From: Morchella semilibera
Taxonomy: Eukaryota; Ascomycota; Pezizomycetes; Pezizales; Morchellaceae
Length of the DNA: 64,000 bases
Assembly (NCBI GenBank): GCA_009192285.1
Contig: WBVU01000015.1
Coordinates: 248,001-312,000, forward strand
Reading direction: 5' to 3'
The notes beneath the pieces are model-generated. The model worked only from the letters and a program-made list of their open reading frames with translations. It did not search any database and had not been told where the DNA came from. The translations under genes and the position numbers were made by a program. Below, piece after piece: positions 46,782 through 56,584 of the stretch (position 1 is its first letter; every line of letters starts with the position of its first letter).

Positions 46782-49187
46782 ATGTTCAGAAATGGCTTCA
46801 ATGCCACCCGCCGCTCCCTTCTTACGATAGCGCACCCCCGGCCTCATACAATACATCAAGAACTCCCAAGCAGTAATTTTGTATGCATATCTTGCCAATT
46901 TCGGAGAGCGCACTCCGCGTCGAAGCACTCTACTGGGAGGCCGGTGAGGAAAGGACGAGGGACCAAATCGGATACCTTTTTGGGCGCCATCAAGAGGCTT
47001 GAGGCGCATGTTCAGCACATTGAAAAAACATATGCAGATCGAGTTAAGCAGTACGATGCCCAGCAGGTTCGTTGTTAGCTCTTTCATTAGGTGCCCTCAT
47101 CCTCCAATTGAGGTACTGACCATTCGTATGTAGGAGTTACCAGATGTTAAGATCACCGACGAAGTTACCGACCGTGCCTACAAATCCCTCATGGCGCCGG
47201 TGACGCCGCCCCGAGCTGCGGCGAGTTTCCTCCCGGAGCCGGTAACACTATTAGATCAACTTCCAGCACCAGCCCTAGCACGAATTGGGGTCGCCACAAA
47301 GTTGATGGCGATGCAAGGGAAGCAGGAGTTGAACTGGGATACAATGCTGGCAGAGATTGGGTTAAATGGAGGCCTGCAGAATATGAATACCTCGGAAGTG
47401 AATAAAATGGTTTCATTAGTTGACGTGGACCAGAGGGCGGCATTGTCGTCGAAACTATTGGCGATGATGAAGAGCTCCAATGTGCAGCCTAATACATTGA
47501 CCTTTGATCTTATGATGTTAGCACACGCGGCGGTAGGTAACCCAGCGGGGGTTAAGACATTATTTGAAGATATGAAACAGCGTAAGAATTCCTGCGTCAC
47601 CACCCCCGAAGCATCTGCTGACATTTTACAATAGGGGGCCTCACGCCAACCGTGTACTCATATGGCCACCTTTTAAAAGCCCACTCCCAGCAATCTGACG
47701 TTCAAGAAGCAACCAACGCAATTCAAGAAATGCATGCCCGCGGCATCATACCCAACCTCGTCATCTATACTACCCTTATTCAAACCTGCATTAACCGAAA
47801 CCAACTCGAAACAGCCTGGCAAATCTTCAACCTTATAAAACTCAAATCAGCCTCCACAGCACCAGATGCAGAGACATATACTCTCATGATACACGCCTGC
47901 GCTATCAACGGTGAAGTTGAGCGTGCGCTGGACTTATATACCGATATGACTACCCGGAGAGGACTGGAACCAACAAATGAGACCTACCATGCACTCATTC
48001 ATGCGTGTGCATTAAGGAAGGATTATTTTACTCAGGCATGGATGTTTGCAACAGAGATGCAGGCTCGAGGACTAAATGTCAACCGCCTCTACATAAATAC
48101 ATTGCTACAGGCGTGTGGGCGGACGGGAGAACTCACACGGGCAAGACTTCTTGTTCGACATATGATGCGATCCGCCCGTACCAGCGAAGATCTACTCCCG
48201 GACGAAATCTCATTCCAGAACCTACTTCGCGCATACGCGACATACAAAGCGCCGGGTGAGAATAAACGCCGCGATGTGAAGGGTATTCTTGTTGGGGGGA
48301 GGGCCACTGCTGAAAAGGAGGGTGAGAAAAAGGGAGAAGAAGCTGCCTTTATTGTAGCAGGGCCTGCGAGATTAGAAAAACGGCAGGAGGGACAGGAGGA
48401 AGAAACGGTGCCGTTTTTAGAAAAGAGCGTACTCTTGACCCATAAGGAAGTAGTGTCGGAAATTCGACAAGTATTTGGTTGGATTAGGGAGAGCAGGCCT
48501 GAGTTTATCAGCACCCAGCTGCTCAATGCCTATCTTGAAGCTTGCCAAAATATTGGCAGTCGCCCTGGCTTCAGGGAAGTAAAGAAATGCTACTCCCGCT
48601 ACTTTTCCACTGAGCCTGGCATGGCCGAAGAGGAGTCCTACACATATTCTGGGAAGGCTCCGATAGAAAACGAAGAGACTATCAGCGATGAAACCGCGGA
48701 AGAAGACGACGAAGAACAAGAGATTCCGCCCCGACCCCCGCCATCACCGAACAGTTATCAATCTGCCCACAAATATACAAGCCCACCACCACCACCACCA
48801 CCCCCGCCTCCCCGATACCCTCTCCCTCCTCGTAACATCTACACCTTTTCCACCACCCTGCAGGCGGCCTACAAAGACCGTGATCTAGCATTTGCCCGTC
48901 GGGTTATGGCGGACCGGGAACAATACAAACGAACAGTATCTTACCAAAGCATATTCCCAGAAGAGCGTCGCAAGCACGATTTCTACGTTGAGTGCATAAT
49001 GATTGATATCTTGGCCGCCTGCGAATACCTTGGCGAAGCGGTCGAGAGGCTCGAGGAGAATCTGGAGCGATTCGAGTGGAAAGAGGAGCACCTAAAAACG
49101 CTGTATACAAGGGCTGTGCAGCTGGAGGATTGGGGTACTGTGAGGTTGTGTAATAAGATTTCTGGCAAGGGAGATGATCGGTTCTAG
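46782..49187 (+). CDS. Mitochondrial pentatricopeptide-repeat protein
   Basis: A PPR protein of 761 residues in three in-phase exons (46782-47066, 47134-47581, 47635-49187). PPR proteins bind organellar RNA in a sequence-specific way. The start MFRNGFNATRRSLLTIAHP is a basic presequence. PPR-type helical hairpins begin near residue 200: PNTLTFDLMMLAHAAVGNPA, PTVYSYGHLLKAHSQQSDVQ, PNLVIYTTLIQTCINRNQLE, PDAETYTLMIHACAINGEVE, PTNETYHALIHACALRKDYF, LNVNRLYINTLLQACGRTGE and PDEISFQNLLRAYATYK. An insertion rich in Lys/Glu, then an acidic stretch and poly-Pro (about residues 620-650), precedes a helical C-terminus. The target RNA is unknown. Size and repeat number fit fungal mitochondrial RNA-processing or mitoribosome-associated PPRs; I cannot choose between these. 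Confidence 0.9.
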
Positions 49188-51308
49188 TTGAGCGGTGTGT
49201 TTTTATGACGATATATATACAGTTTCTTTTTCTCTTCTTTTATACTCTAGAACTCCGCTTTTAGGGGGTGGTGGTGTACGGTATGCTGGTGTATGTGCGG
49301 GACTTATACTTTGTAAATTTGTAAATGTATGTACTTATTGGGACATAGAACAAAATTATGAACAATTAAACGTTAATAAAAAATTGTCCTCTGCCTCTAT
49401 GGATTGGGACCTTATCTATATCTCATACTACTCAGCCCTAATCTAGCATCAATGGGAACCTAATCTTATATACATGTGAACGATCGAAAATTTGATCCCT
49501 ACCTCTTCCCCTTAACTACATGTAAGTATACCCCAGTGAAATACTTTACTAGTACATGCATGTGCTTCTTTTCTTTAGTCTTCTTCTACATATGGTCCCA
49601 GAAGCTTCGAAGTCGGAATAGATGCATGTATTTGCGATAGCGCTACGGTAGTATTGCCGAATTCAAATGTGATTTCGGAGATAATTCTAGATAGTTTGAA
49701 GAGCGGCACTTATAAAACCCGACACTTTTGAAGAACGCGAGCCCCAGCAACTGCCGCACTTAAAGTTTTACTATATCAGTACTACCGTAAGTTGGGCTTG
49801 GTAAAGGGAGGATAATACGACAACATGTAAAACTATACCGTAGCACTACTGAACGAATATCCCCGACGTGCGTACAGTAGTCATGCGGCAGTGTTACGGC
49901 GTTTTAATGAACGAGCCAGCCCAGTCAATCGATAATCAACACTCGGCAGTATCCTGTTCCAAGGCCGAGTGATTTTTTATGATCCATGTTGCCCTAAGAA
50001 CAGTCACATTCCTACTCACAACACCACAACACACATCCCGCTTGCACTCTACCACCAAGAAGACCATACACCGCAACTCCGAAATCCTGCAGTAGTTAGA
50101 AACATCATGGGTCATTATTCCGCGGATAGATGCCGCATCACCCCAGAATAGCGCACGTTTAACAAATTACTTCATTTATTATAGGAACACATATACCTCG
50201 CCGAGAGGCAATTAGATACTCGCTTTTCGGAACTATGCCGGTACGGTACAACATCAGGTCGATCACCTATTATACGGAATGCTCGAGTGTCCAGGTGACA
50301 GCCAAGCAAATCGAGTGATATACTATGAAGATGAAATGAAATCAGCGAAAATAAGAAAGGCCGAGGATGAGAATTTTCGAGACTGTAACTGAGCTTAAGT
50401 TGATTGGCCGTTTTTAGGGCACGAGAGCGACACCTTCAAGCGACGCCGCAAACCACCCAGCTGTATCATCACACCAACAATGGCGTACTCTGATCGTACG
50501 CGGGACAAAGTGTGTACGATCCAATTTTTTTTTATTTTTTATTTATTTTTACGGATACACCCACATCTAGGCCGTGACCACAGGCTCTCATGATCCATGC
50601 CACTGGCTCCGTCCGTACTGTACTAAAACATCTGGACCGAATATCTAGATCCCCGCATCCACATGCAAACTTGCATGTTTAAACTGTAGGTACACTGTAC
50701 CTACATGTGCCTATCTGCGATACCCTAATTATCTACTTGCATAACGAGCACCTGCGTTACAGTACCGCCATAAGACCTCAGACACCATCGGAAGTTCCCG
50801 AAACACCATTTATGATATCACTTTTTCTCCCAACCTACCAGCCGTTATTGTCTTTCCCTACCAGGCGGGTTAATATCGGGGTCAAGACTGCGGGGTTGGG
50901 TCAAGGGTAGTACTTTTCGTGTGTCCTGGTTGGGACTTAAGGTAAACATTCACGTATACATACATGTATGTACATGTAGTGGTCCATACTATCTTAAGTC
51001 TTTTTTTTTTGTTTATATCATTAATTGCGTCCGCCCTTAGGCTATGGCAATGGACCCGCCTCTGGGGTAGGCCAATTTTCCTCCCCTCTTCCCTCAACCT
51101 GTCGAAAAGAAAACTACATACACCTATCCTCTTCAACTCTAGCCGGCCTGGTGCGCTCACTGTCTCGAGCTTCATCATTCACCAGGCAAGCAACTCCCCT
51201 GTACATGGTTCATTCTATTTCAAAAGTCGCCCTTATTCCTTCTTTCCCGTTACTATCTTAAGTCAAACTGTTTTGAAGATTTTCAATATTTAATATATAT
51301 GGAAGGCA
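49188..51308. other. Gene-free region between PPR and RBR genes
   Basis: 2.1 kb between converging genes. It contains three TACATGTA sites (49517, 50961 and 50971), an imperfect inverted repeat (49638-49650 with 49836-49848), and T-rich patches near 50525-50550 and 51002-51010. No gene or intact RNA is seen. Confidence 0.55.
49638..49848. repeat. Small inverted-repeat unit
   Basis: TAGCGCTACGGTA at 49638-49650 pairs with TACCGTAGCACTA at 49836-49848 (12 of 13). A related CAGTACTACCGTAAG lies inside near 49781. Possibly a decayed non-autonomous element; no target duplication is clear. Confidence 0.35.
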
Positions 51309-52481
51309 TTAATAGGTCCAGTTAAAACTAGTACCACACTTGCGGCAGGTCATATGGGAACAACCGCCATCTTTTTGAACCCTAATTCCACAGTTTGGAC
51401 AGGTCCTTGTATGTTTATTGAGGTAGATTTGGCTTAGCTTCTCGTTTTTCACGGCGTCAGCCTTTCTCCGAGCCTCAATAGCTCGAGCCTCAACAGCTCG
51501 AGCCTCAACAGCTCGTGCCTCAACAGCTCGAGCCTCAACAGCTCGAGACTCAATAGCTCGTGCCTCAACAGCTCGTGCCTCAACAGCTCGTGCCTCAACA
51601 GCTCGAGACTCAATAGCTCGAGCCTCAATAGCTCGAGCCTCAATAGCCTCAACTCGAGCCTTGGTCTCGGCCATTATCTCCCTCTGAGCTGTTTCAGCCA
51701 TTTTATCGAATTGCCAACAGACAGCACCCTCATGCCACACCACACGATGAATCAGGCACATCTTTTGCTTACATCTACAACAAGTGATCATTGACCCATC
51801 TTCCCTGGAACGGGTATAGAAATTCGACCCACAGCCGGCCCTAAGGCAACGACCAAAATCTCCAGAAAACTCTATTAAGTGCTCGTCAATTGCTAGGCCG
51901 TGCGCGGTGGGGCCCACCAAATCACTGATCTCAGAAGACGAGAGTTTGGCAGGGCATTGAGGACACAGCGGGGGATAAGTTTGCTTTACCATTTCCCTAA
52001 TAGAGGTTCTGATACATGGCATGCATACGGACACCTCATGAGCGCAGGATTTGGTGATTGCACGTTTCGGACGCTGAGCGATTGGAATTGCGTCTAAACA
52101 CACGAGGCATTTGAACTTATTGCGAAGGGAGTACCACTCGGAAAAACTAGAGATACTGTGAATATTGGGAAACCCTGTAACAAGTGCAAAGGTTGAAACA
52201 ACCGATTTAATCAGTAGAAATTGTGGGTGACAGATCCAAGTGGGAATATGCTTACCACCGAAACTCATCCAGGGATAAAACCCCTTCAGCGTCAGCCAAA
52301 CCGAACAAACCAGAACACAAACCAGAACAGCCCAAGCCGCTAGAGTTATCATGTTTTCGGGGTTCGAGAGAGGTTTGTGGATTAAGAGGGCATCGAATAA
52401 CCCGTGATTCGAGGAAAGTGGGGTCGTATACTTGGGTGATGTACCCATGAAGACAGGCTTTGCAGATGAATATGAGGTCAT
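51309..52481 (-). CDS. RBR-type (RING-IBR-RING) membrane protein with pentapeptide repeat
   Basis: A single-exon 390-residue relative of RBR ubiquitin ligases, which pass ubiquitin through a RING2 cysteine. It has a predicted membrane helix at 44-66 (MITLAAWAVLVCVLVCSVWL). RING1 begins CLVCLD at 125 and runs through SCAHEVSVCMPC to CPQC at 176. The IBR uses C212, C217, C234/235, C237, C242, H245 and C255. Then comes an Ala/Glu/Arg helix of twelve tandem pentapeptides A-V/I-E-A/S-R (279-338). RING2 is CPNCGIRVQKDGGCSHMTC from 361, with the catalytic cysteine position at C374 in the family's GGCxHMxC motif. It stops at FNWTY, so the last zinc ligands of RING2 (after the usual FCWxC) are missing. 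This may be a divergent or crippled ligase. It faces NSL1 head to head. Confidence 0.85.
   Translation of the reverse strand: MTSYSSAKPVFMGTSPKYTTPLSSNHGLFDALLIHKPLSNPENMITLAAWAVLVCVLVCSVWLTLKGFYPWMSFGGKHIPTWICHPQFLLIKSVVSTFALVTGFPNIHSISSFSEWYSLRNKFKCLVCLDAIPIAQRPKRAITKSCAHEVSVCMPCIRTSIREMVKQTYPPLCPQCPAKLSSSEISDLVGPTAHGLAIDEHLIEFSGDFGRCLRAGCGSNFYTRSREDGSMITCCRCKQKMCLIHRVVWHEGAVCWQFDKMAETAQREIMAETKARVEAIEARAIEARAIESRAVEARAVEARAVEARAIESRAVEARAVEARAVEARAVEARAIEARRKADAVKNEKLSQIYLNKHTRTCPNCGIRVQKDGGCSHMTCRKCGTSFNWTY
51468..51647 (-). repeat. 15-bp minisatellite, 12 units, inside the RBR gene
   Basis: Twelve uninterrupted in-frame 15-bp units encode A-I/V-E-A/S-R. Units differ at the second residue codon (ATT/GTT), the fourth (GCT/TCT) and the arginine codon (CGA or CGT-phase changes seen as CTCGAG versus CTCGTG on the + strand). 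The S-type units recur after three or four A-type units, suggesting a 60-75 bp higher-order duplication. Confidence 0.93.
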
Positions 52482-53003
52482 GCTGGCAGGTTGATGTAGT
52501 CCTTGTGGGGAAAAAATGTTGGGTTCTTATGAATATGACAAAAGTTACAATACCTAGAGATCAATCTGCCAACCGTGCGACTATAAGTCTTCTCTTTGAT
52601 GTGTACATTTCTGAAGGGGATATAAGAAGATATATGCGAGCGTACCAAAATCTTTATTTATACCTGGCGCAAATTTCTCCTGTAGCCATAACTCGAAGGC
52701 GATAGACCCTCCTCTCTTTTTTCAGAGAATATTGCAAGACGCTAGCGAGGAAATGGTCAAAGAGGTCTGGATCTAGCTAGGCTTCGCCCAGATCTTCCAA
52801 AGATCTCGTGAATATAAAAGAAACTTCTTTAGACCTATCTTGGGTGCTTATTTCTAGAAGATTACCGGTGGCTCTAGCATTATCTAAGGCTGGCGAGATT
52901 TCGAGTGACATTTTGAGATTCTGATGATTACATAAGCGTCCACCTTCAAAGCAAATTGCCCACGCGATGGACAACCAGTTACACCTACACAGATCAACGC
53001 AAA
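52482..53003. promoter_or_regulatory. Bidirectional upstream region, RBR gene / NSL1
   Basis: 522 bases between divergent starts, without other features. The ATG at 52967 is ignored because its frame closes before NSL1 coding sequence begins. Confidence 0.4.
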
Positions 53004-53792
53004 ATGGAAGTAAACCGCATGCGAAGGGTTGAGGTCCAGTATTCAGAGGATATCAAATATCTCTATGATAATCTCCGCCAGGCGGCTAAGGAAAAAATCG
53101 ACCAACACCTACCCCCAGGAGCTGCCGACCACGATGATGAGCTGCGGAAGCGCGTCGAGAAGATGCTCACGGAGGTCCGGTATTGCCCAGCTCCGCGCCC
53201 AATGGCTCCTTTTCTTGCTGCGCTGACCAAGCTAACCTGTGGGAAATTTCTGGTTTGAACAGTATATACATCGGACATTCGAGCACGCCCTAGTAAACAT
53301 CTCTGTGAACGGTTTAGAGGCGGGCCCAATAGAGACCTACATCTCTACGAATAAGGAGGAAGAAGTTGAACCCTACGATAGAAATCTACACGACCGCTTC
53401 ACGGCGCTCCAGGCCCAGCTAGACAATGAGACGGAGAAAGTGGCAAAACTGCGCCGAGAAGCGCCCTCCAATGCTGCTAAAGCGTACGAAGATGCGCTCA
53501 AGAGAGAGCTCGATGGCGATGAAAGAATAATACAGTCACTGGCGAACGAAGATATCACTGATGCGGAAGCAGGAAGTCTGGGGATTAGGCCATTGGAAAG
53601 AAAAGAGGATATTGAGGAAGATTATGCGAGAACTGCAGAAATCTTGAAAGTGCTACAGACGGTAGGCTGCTCTCCTCTCCCTGGGATAACTCATGCAGGA
53701 AGAAACTAACACTCTTTTAGAGCTTGCCAGCCACGGCTCATAAGCTTACTCGTGCTAATGATGCTCTTGACTACGTCCAGTCAAAACGGTAA
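53004..53792 (+). CDS. NSL1: Kinetochore MIND/Mis12-complex subunit Nsl1 (Mis14)
   Basis: Nsl1/Mis14 is one of four subunits of the Mis12 (MIND) complex, which links inner-kinetochore proteins to the Ndc80 complex. Exons 53004-53174, 53263-53661 and 53721-53792 join in phase 0 to 213 residues, the family size. Landmarks: YSEDIKYLYDNLRQAAKEKI, DQHLPPGAADHDDELRKRVE, then YIHRTFEHALVNISVNGLE (the most conserved block), a long coiled coil (LHDRFTALQAQLDNETEKVA), EDIEEDYARTAEILKVLQTS, and the short end LPATAHKLTRANDALDYVQS. I chose the ATG at 53004 because its MEVNRMRRVEVQ matches the family's short head. The ATG at 53019 is an alternative. Confidence 0.88.
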
Positions 53793-55769
53793 AATGATTG
53801 TGGCGTTTCTTTCGATTTTGTATTACTAACATGGATATGCGAATCTTTTTTTTTTTTAATTTGGGCGTATTGCGGTAATGGATACCATGGTTTATGAATC
53901 ATTTGAAGAACTCTAGAGTATAAATATGTACCTGCGTCCATGTCGCGGCCTTTTAAACCCGTTCCTAGGCTGCTTTGTTGATATCTACAAACAGTACTGA
54001 TGGCCTGCTTAACCGCAAGTATCTTCTCGCGTTGAACTTGCATAGAGTCGATCTATAGAGTCTGATAAAGAGTATCCCTTATCAGTCCCTTAAGATCCTT
54101 ATATGAGGGACCTAATAAGCGCCCCTCCTAAACCAAAAATGACAGAATGTAACCCGAATAGGATATAGATGGATTACCAGGGCCACAACGACCAGATAGT
54201 CATAGTATGGGAAAGGGCGATATAATCTGCAATGTTGATTATACCGTGTTATATGAGTATATACATGCTAGGTACATATAGGGTAGACACTATTCCGCCA
54301 TATATAATGCAAACAAGCGGGTGGACACGTCCCGGGGGTGTCGTTCTTCAAAACGACACGCTAAGTAAACCTGATATCCCACTAATACATAGCTTTATCA
54401 ACTCATCATATCCTATATCTCATACCCTTCTAGAATGTTAGGGCAGATCCGACAGATCAATCTACTCTCAACTACCCAATTGTGCCTAGATTCACACAGC
54501 TCAAACCAGAGGTTATATGGAGCCAGTACATGCTTGGATCCCAAGAGTATCAGTCCTGTTGAGGTCATCAACATGGGCTCGTGGTTCAGCGATATCCCTC
54601 AGCGAGCTCAGTGTATAGCCCTCGAGACTTTTACCGGTCACGACTAATTCCGCCGCAATTGATCCAGCACATCATACAAAATCACCCGGCGGGTTCATCA
54701 GCTCGCGAGCCTTGGCTAAGGGAGGGTATGCTCACAACCCTAGTCTTACCTAGACTTACCTTGCTATGGAGGCAGCCGCGTTGCAAAGTACCACATACTT
54801 TAAGAATCAACCGCAGCGTGCCTACCCAGATGTACCTTCGTCCAGATCGAAATTACACCCTGCCCCCCCACACTACCTGAGGCTGAGGGTACCTAAATCA
54901 CGTCACTAGGCATTCTCGATGTACCGGATGTACCGGAAAACAAACAACAGCACCAAGATTGGCTGCAGTCTACAGGGTACCAGGTGCATAAAAACATCCC
55001 CAGGCACGAGACAACACATGAGTGTTAGATTGAGGTGCAGCACATGTACCTCTTCGCGCTCTAGATCCAAAACAAGTTCAAACACCTGCCTTACAACCCC
55101 TGCCTGGGGAGAACAGGTACAGACAAGGCTCGAGATAGACTTGAGGAAAGATGAGTGAAAAGCAATATACTTACATACAAGAACGTTCGCTACTACGGCG
55201 GAACAAAGTTGTATAAAAAGCAAGCAACAGAAGGAGAGAAAAAGAAAAAGAAAACTGCGTTAATCCCTCGGGTTGAAGACAAGGGTAGAAAGGCAAAATA
55301 GAGAACTGAAACCAAAGCCCGCGAATTGGCGGGCAAAGGATGTAGGAAAAACATACTCCAAATCAGTGCACGTAAAAAAAGAAAGAAGGAATTGAGCCCC
55401 CATGAAAACAGAAGAGCAAGGAAAAGCGGACGAAGGAAAAGAACAGAGCTCCCAAAATCCAAATCAAATAAAACCAAAATAAAAGCCAATCCTGTGATCC
55501 CAAGCCCTATCGTATTCACAGCTAAACCATGCCATCCGGTGCCTCACCATACTTACGTAGGGAAGAAAGAAAAAAAAAACAATTGCTAACTCCAAATGCG
55601 TTGATATAAATTAGAAAATAAACGGAAGAAAAACCGACGACCCGAGCGTCATTGTTGGATCTTTAGACCCGTACAATCCCAAATGAAAACTGGATCCTAT
55701 GAAAGAGAAAGATCCCGTAAAAAAAAAAGGAAACTCCTGCTCGCTTCCCCGCGTAATCCCTTCCCCTTC
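53793..55769. other. Convergent gene-free region
   Basis: About 2 kb between NSL1 and the small conserved gene. Short frames (for example 54581-54880 +) have no recognisable content. A/G-rich, AAGAAAGAA-type sequence from 55200 to 55760 fits a long 3' UTR of the minus-strand gene. No RNA gene is seen. Confidence 0.5.
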
Positions 55770-56584
55770 CTACGAAGGGAAAAAGCTGTCGTACTCCTCT
55801 TCCGTGATGATAATCTCATGCACTGTCTCAGGCTTCTGGATCCCGTTATGAATTGTGATATCGGACGATGATGGCAAAAAGATATCTGTCAATCCCAAAA
55901 CGCCACTAGTCAGCATTCCACCTTTCCTCGTCAGGGTAGCTAACCACGACCCCACTAGCCATTTAGCTGTCTAACCAGCTAGCTAAGTAACTGTCCAGGG
56001 CCAACAACTAAAAACAAATAATGAAGAAAGAAAGAAAAAAAAAAAAGGAAACGGACCTTGATTCCAATCGAAACCCTGGGATGTCTTGACGCATGTTATC
56101 TATCTCCCACCAACCAACCCAAGAGTTAGCCGACCACACTACATACCACTCACTACACACTAGCCTAGCGAATTGTGGGGAAGCAAAAATGCGGGGGGGG
56201 GGGGGGGGGGGAGAGAAGGCGGAAAAGAGGGCAATAGAGGGAGAGGGAGAGATAAGGGCTTCTTCTTACCAGTCGAGGAGACCCGTCCCGAACACCCAGG
56301 TCGAACACTGAGTGCTCAACACGGCTGACTGAGGAGCCTACAGAAAAAACAAACATCAGCACGTTTTACTTGATTTCACGCATTCATGAGAGCAACATAC
56401 TCAGCAGCGATGGCCGCTTCCTGTGGTACATCATTCCCGAGCTGGACGATGACGACGATGACGACGATGAGGAAGAGGAAGACGACGAAGTCGAGAGACG
56501 GGTGGGTGATGTAGAGCCCGAAGATGAGGCGGAAGAAGGAGACCCGCCGGATCTAGTGGGGATACAGATGGCGGCTGAGGACAT
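55770..56584 (-). CDS. Small conserved fungal protein, four exons
   Basis: Found by splice reconstruction rather than by a long frame. Exons 56401-56584, 56270-56337, 56057-56099 and 55770-55885 join in phase to 136 residues. All donors (GTATGT, GTAAGA, GTCCGT) and acceptors (CTGTAG, AGATAG, TGACAG) are good. The protein starts MSSAAICIPTRSGGSPSSAS, has a poly-Ser tract (about 18 residues), then KRPSLLSSSVSRVEHSVFDL, VRDGSPRLITCVKTSQGFDW NQ, DIFLPSS, and ends ETVHEIIITEEEYDSFFPS. The RRPSLLSSALSKEE / LITCLQNSQGFDWNQDIFLP pattern is one I associate with a conserved, uncharacterised protein of Pezizomycotina. No function is known to me. The acidic end after a disordered head may be a short linear-motif protein. 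Confidence 0.82.

Noticed and set aside
51468-51647. CRISPR-like array
   Set aside because: Units are contiguous without spacers and in frame within a gene of a eukaryote: a coding minisatellite.
9722-53792. Functional cluster of chromosome-segregation genes (DAM1, SMC4, NSL1)
   Set aside because: They are 13 to 25 kb apart, on both strands, with unrelated genes between; coincidence is simpler.
54581-54880. 99-codon plus frame between NSL1 and the small conserved gene
   Set aside because: No similarity that I know, no ATG context or splice support, and normal length for chance.
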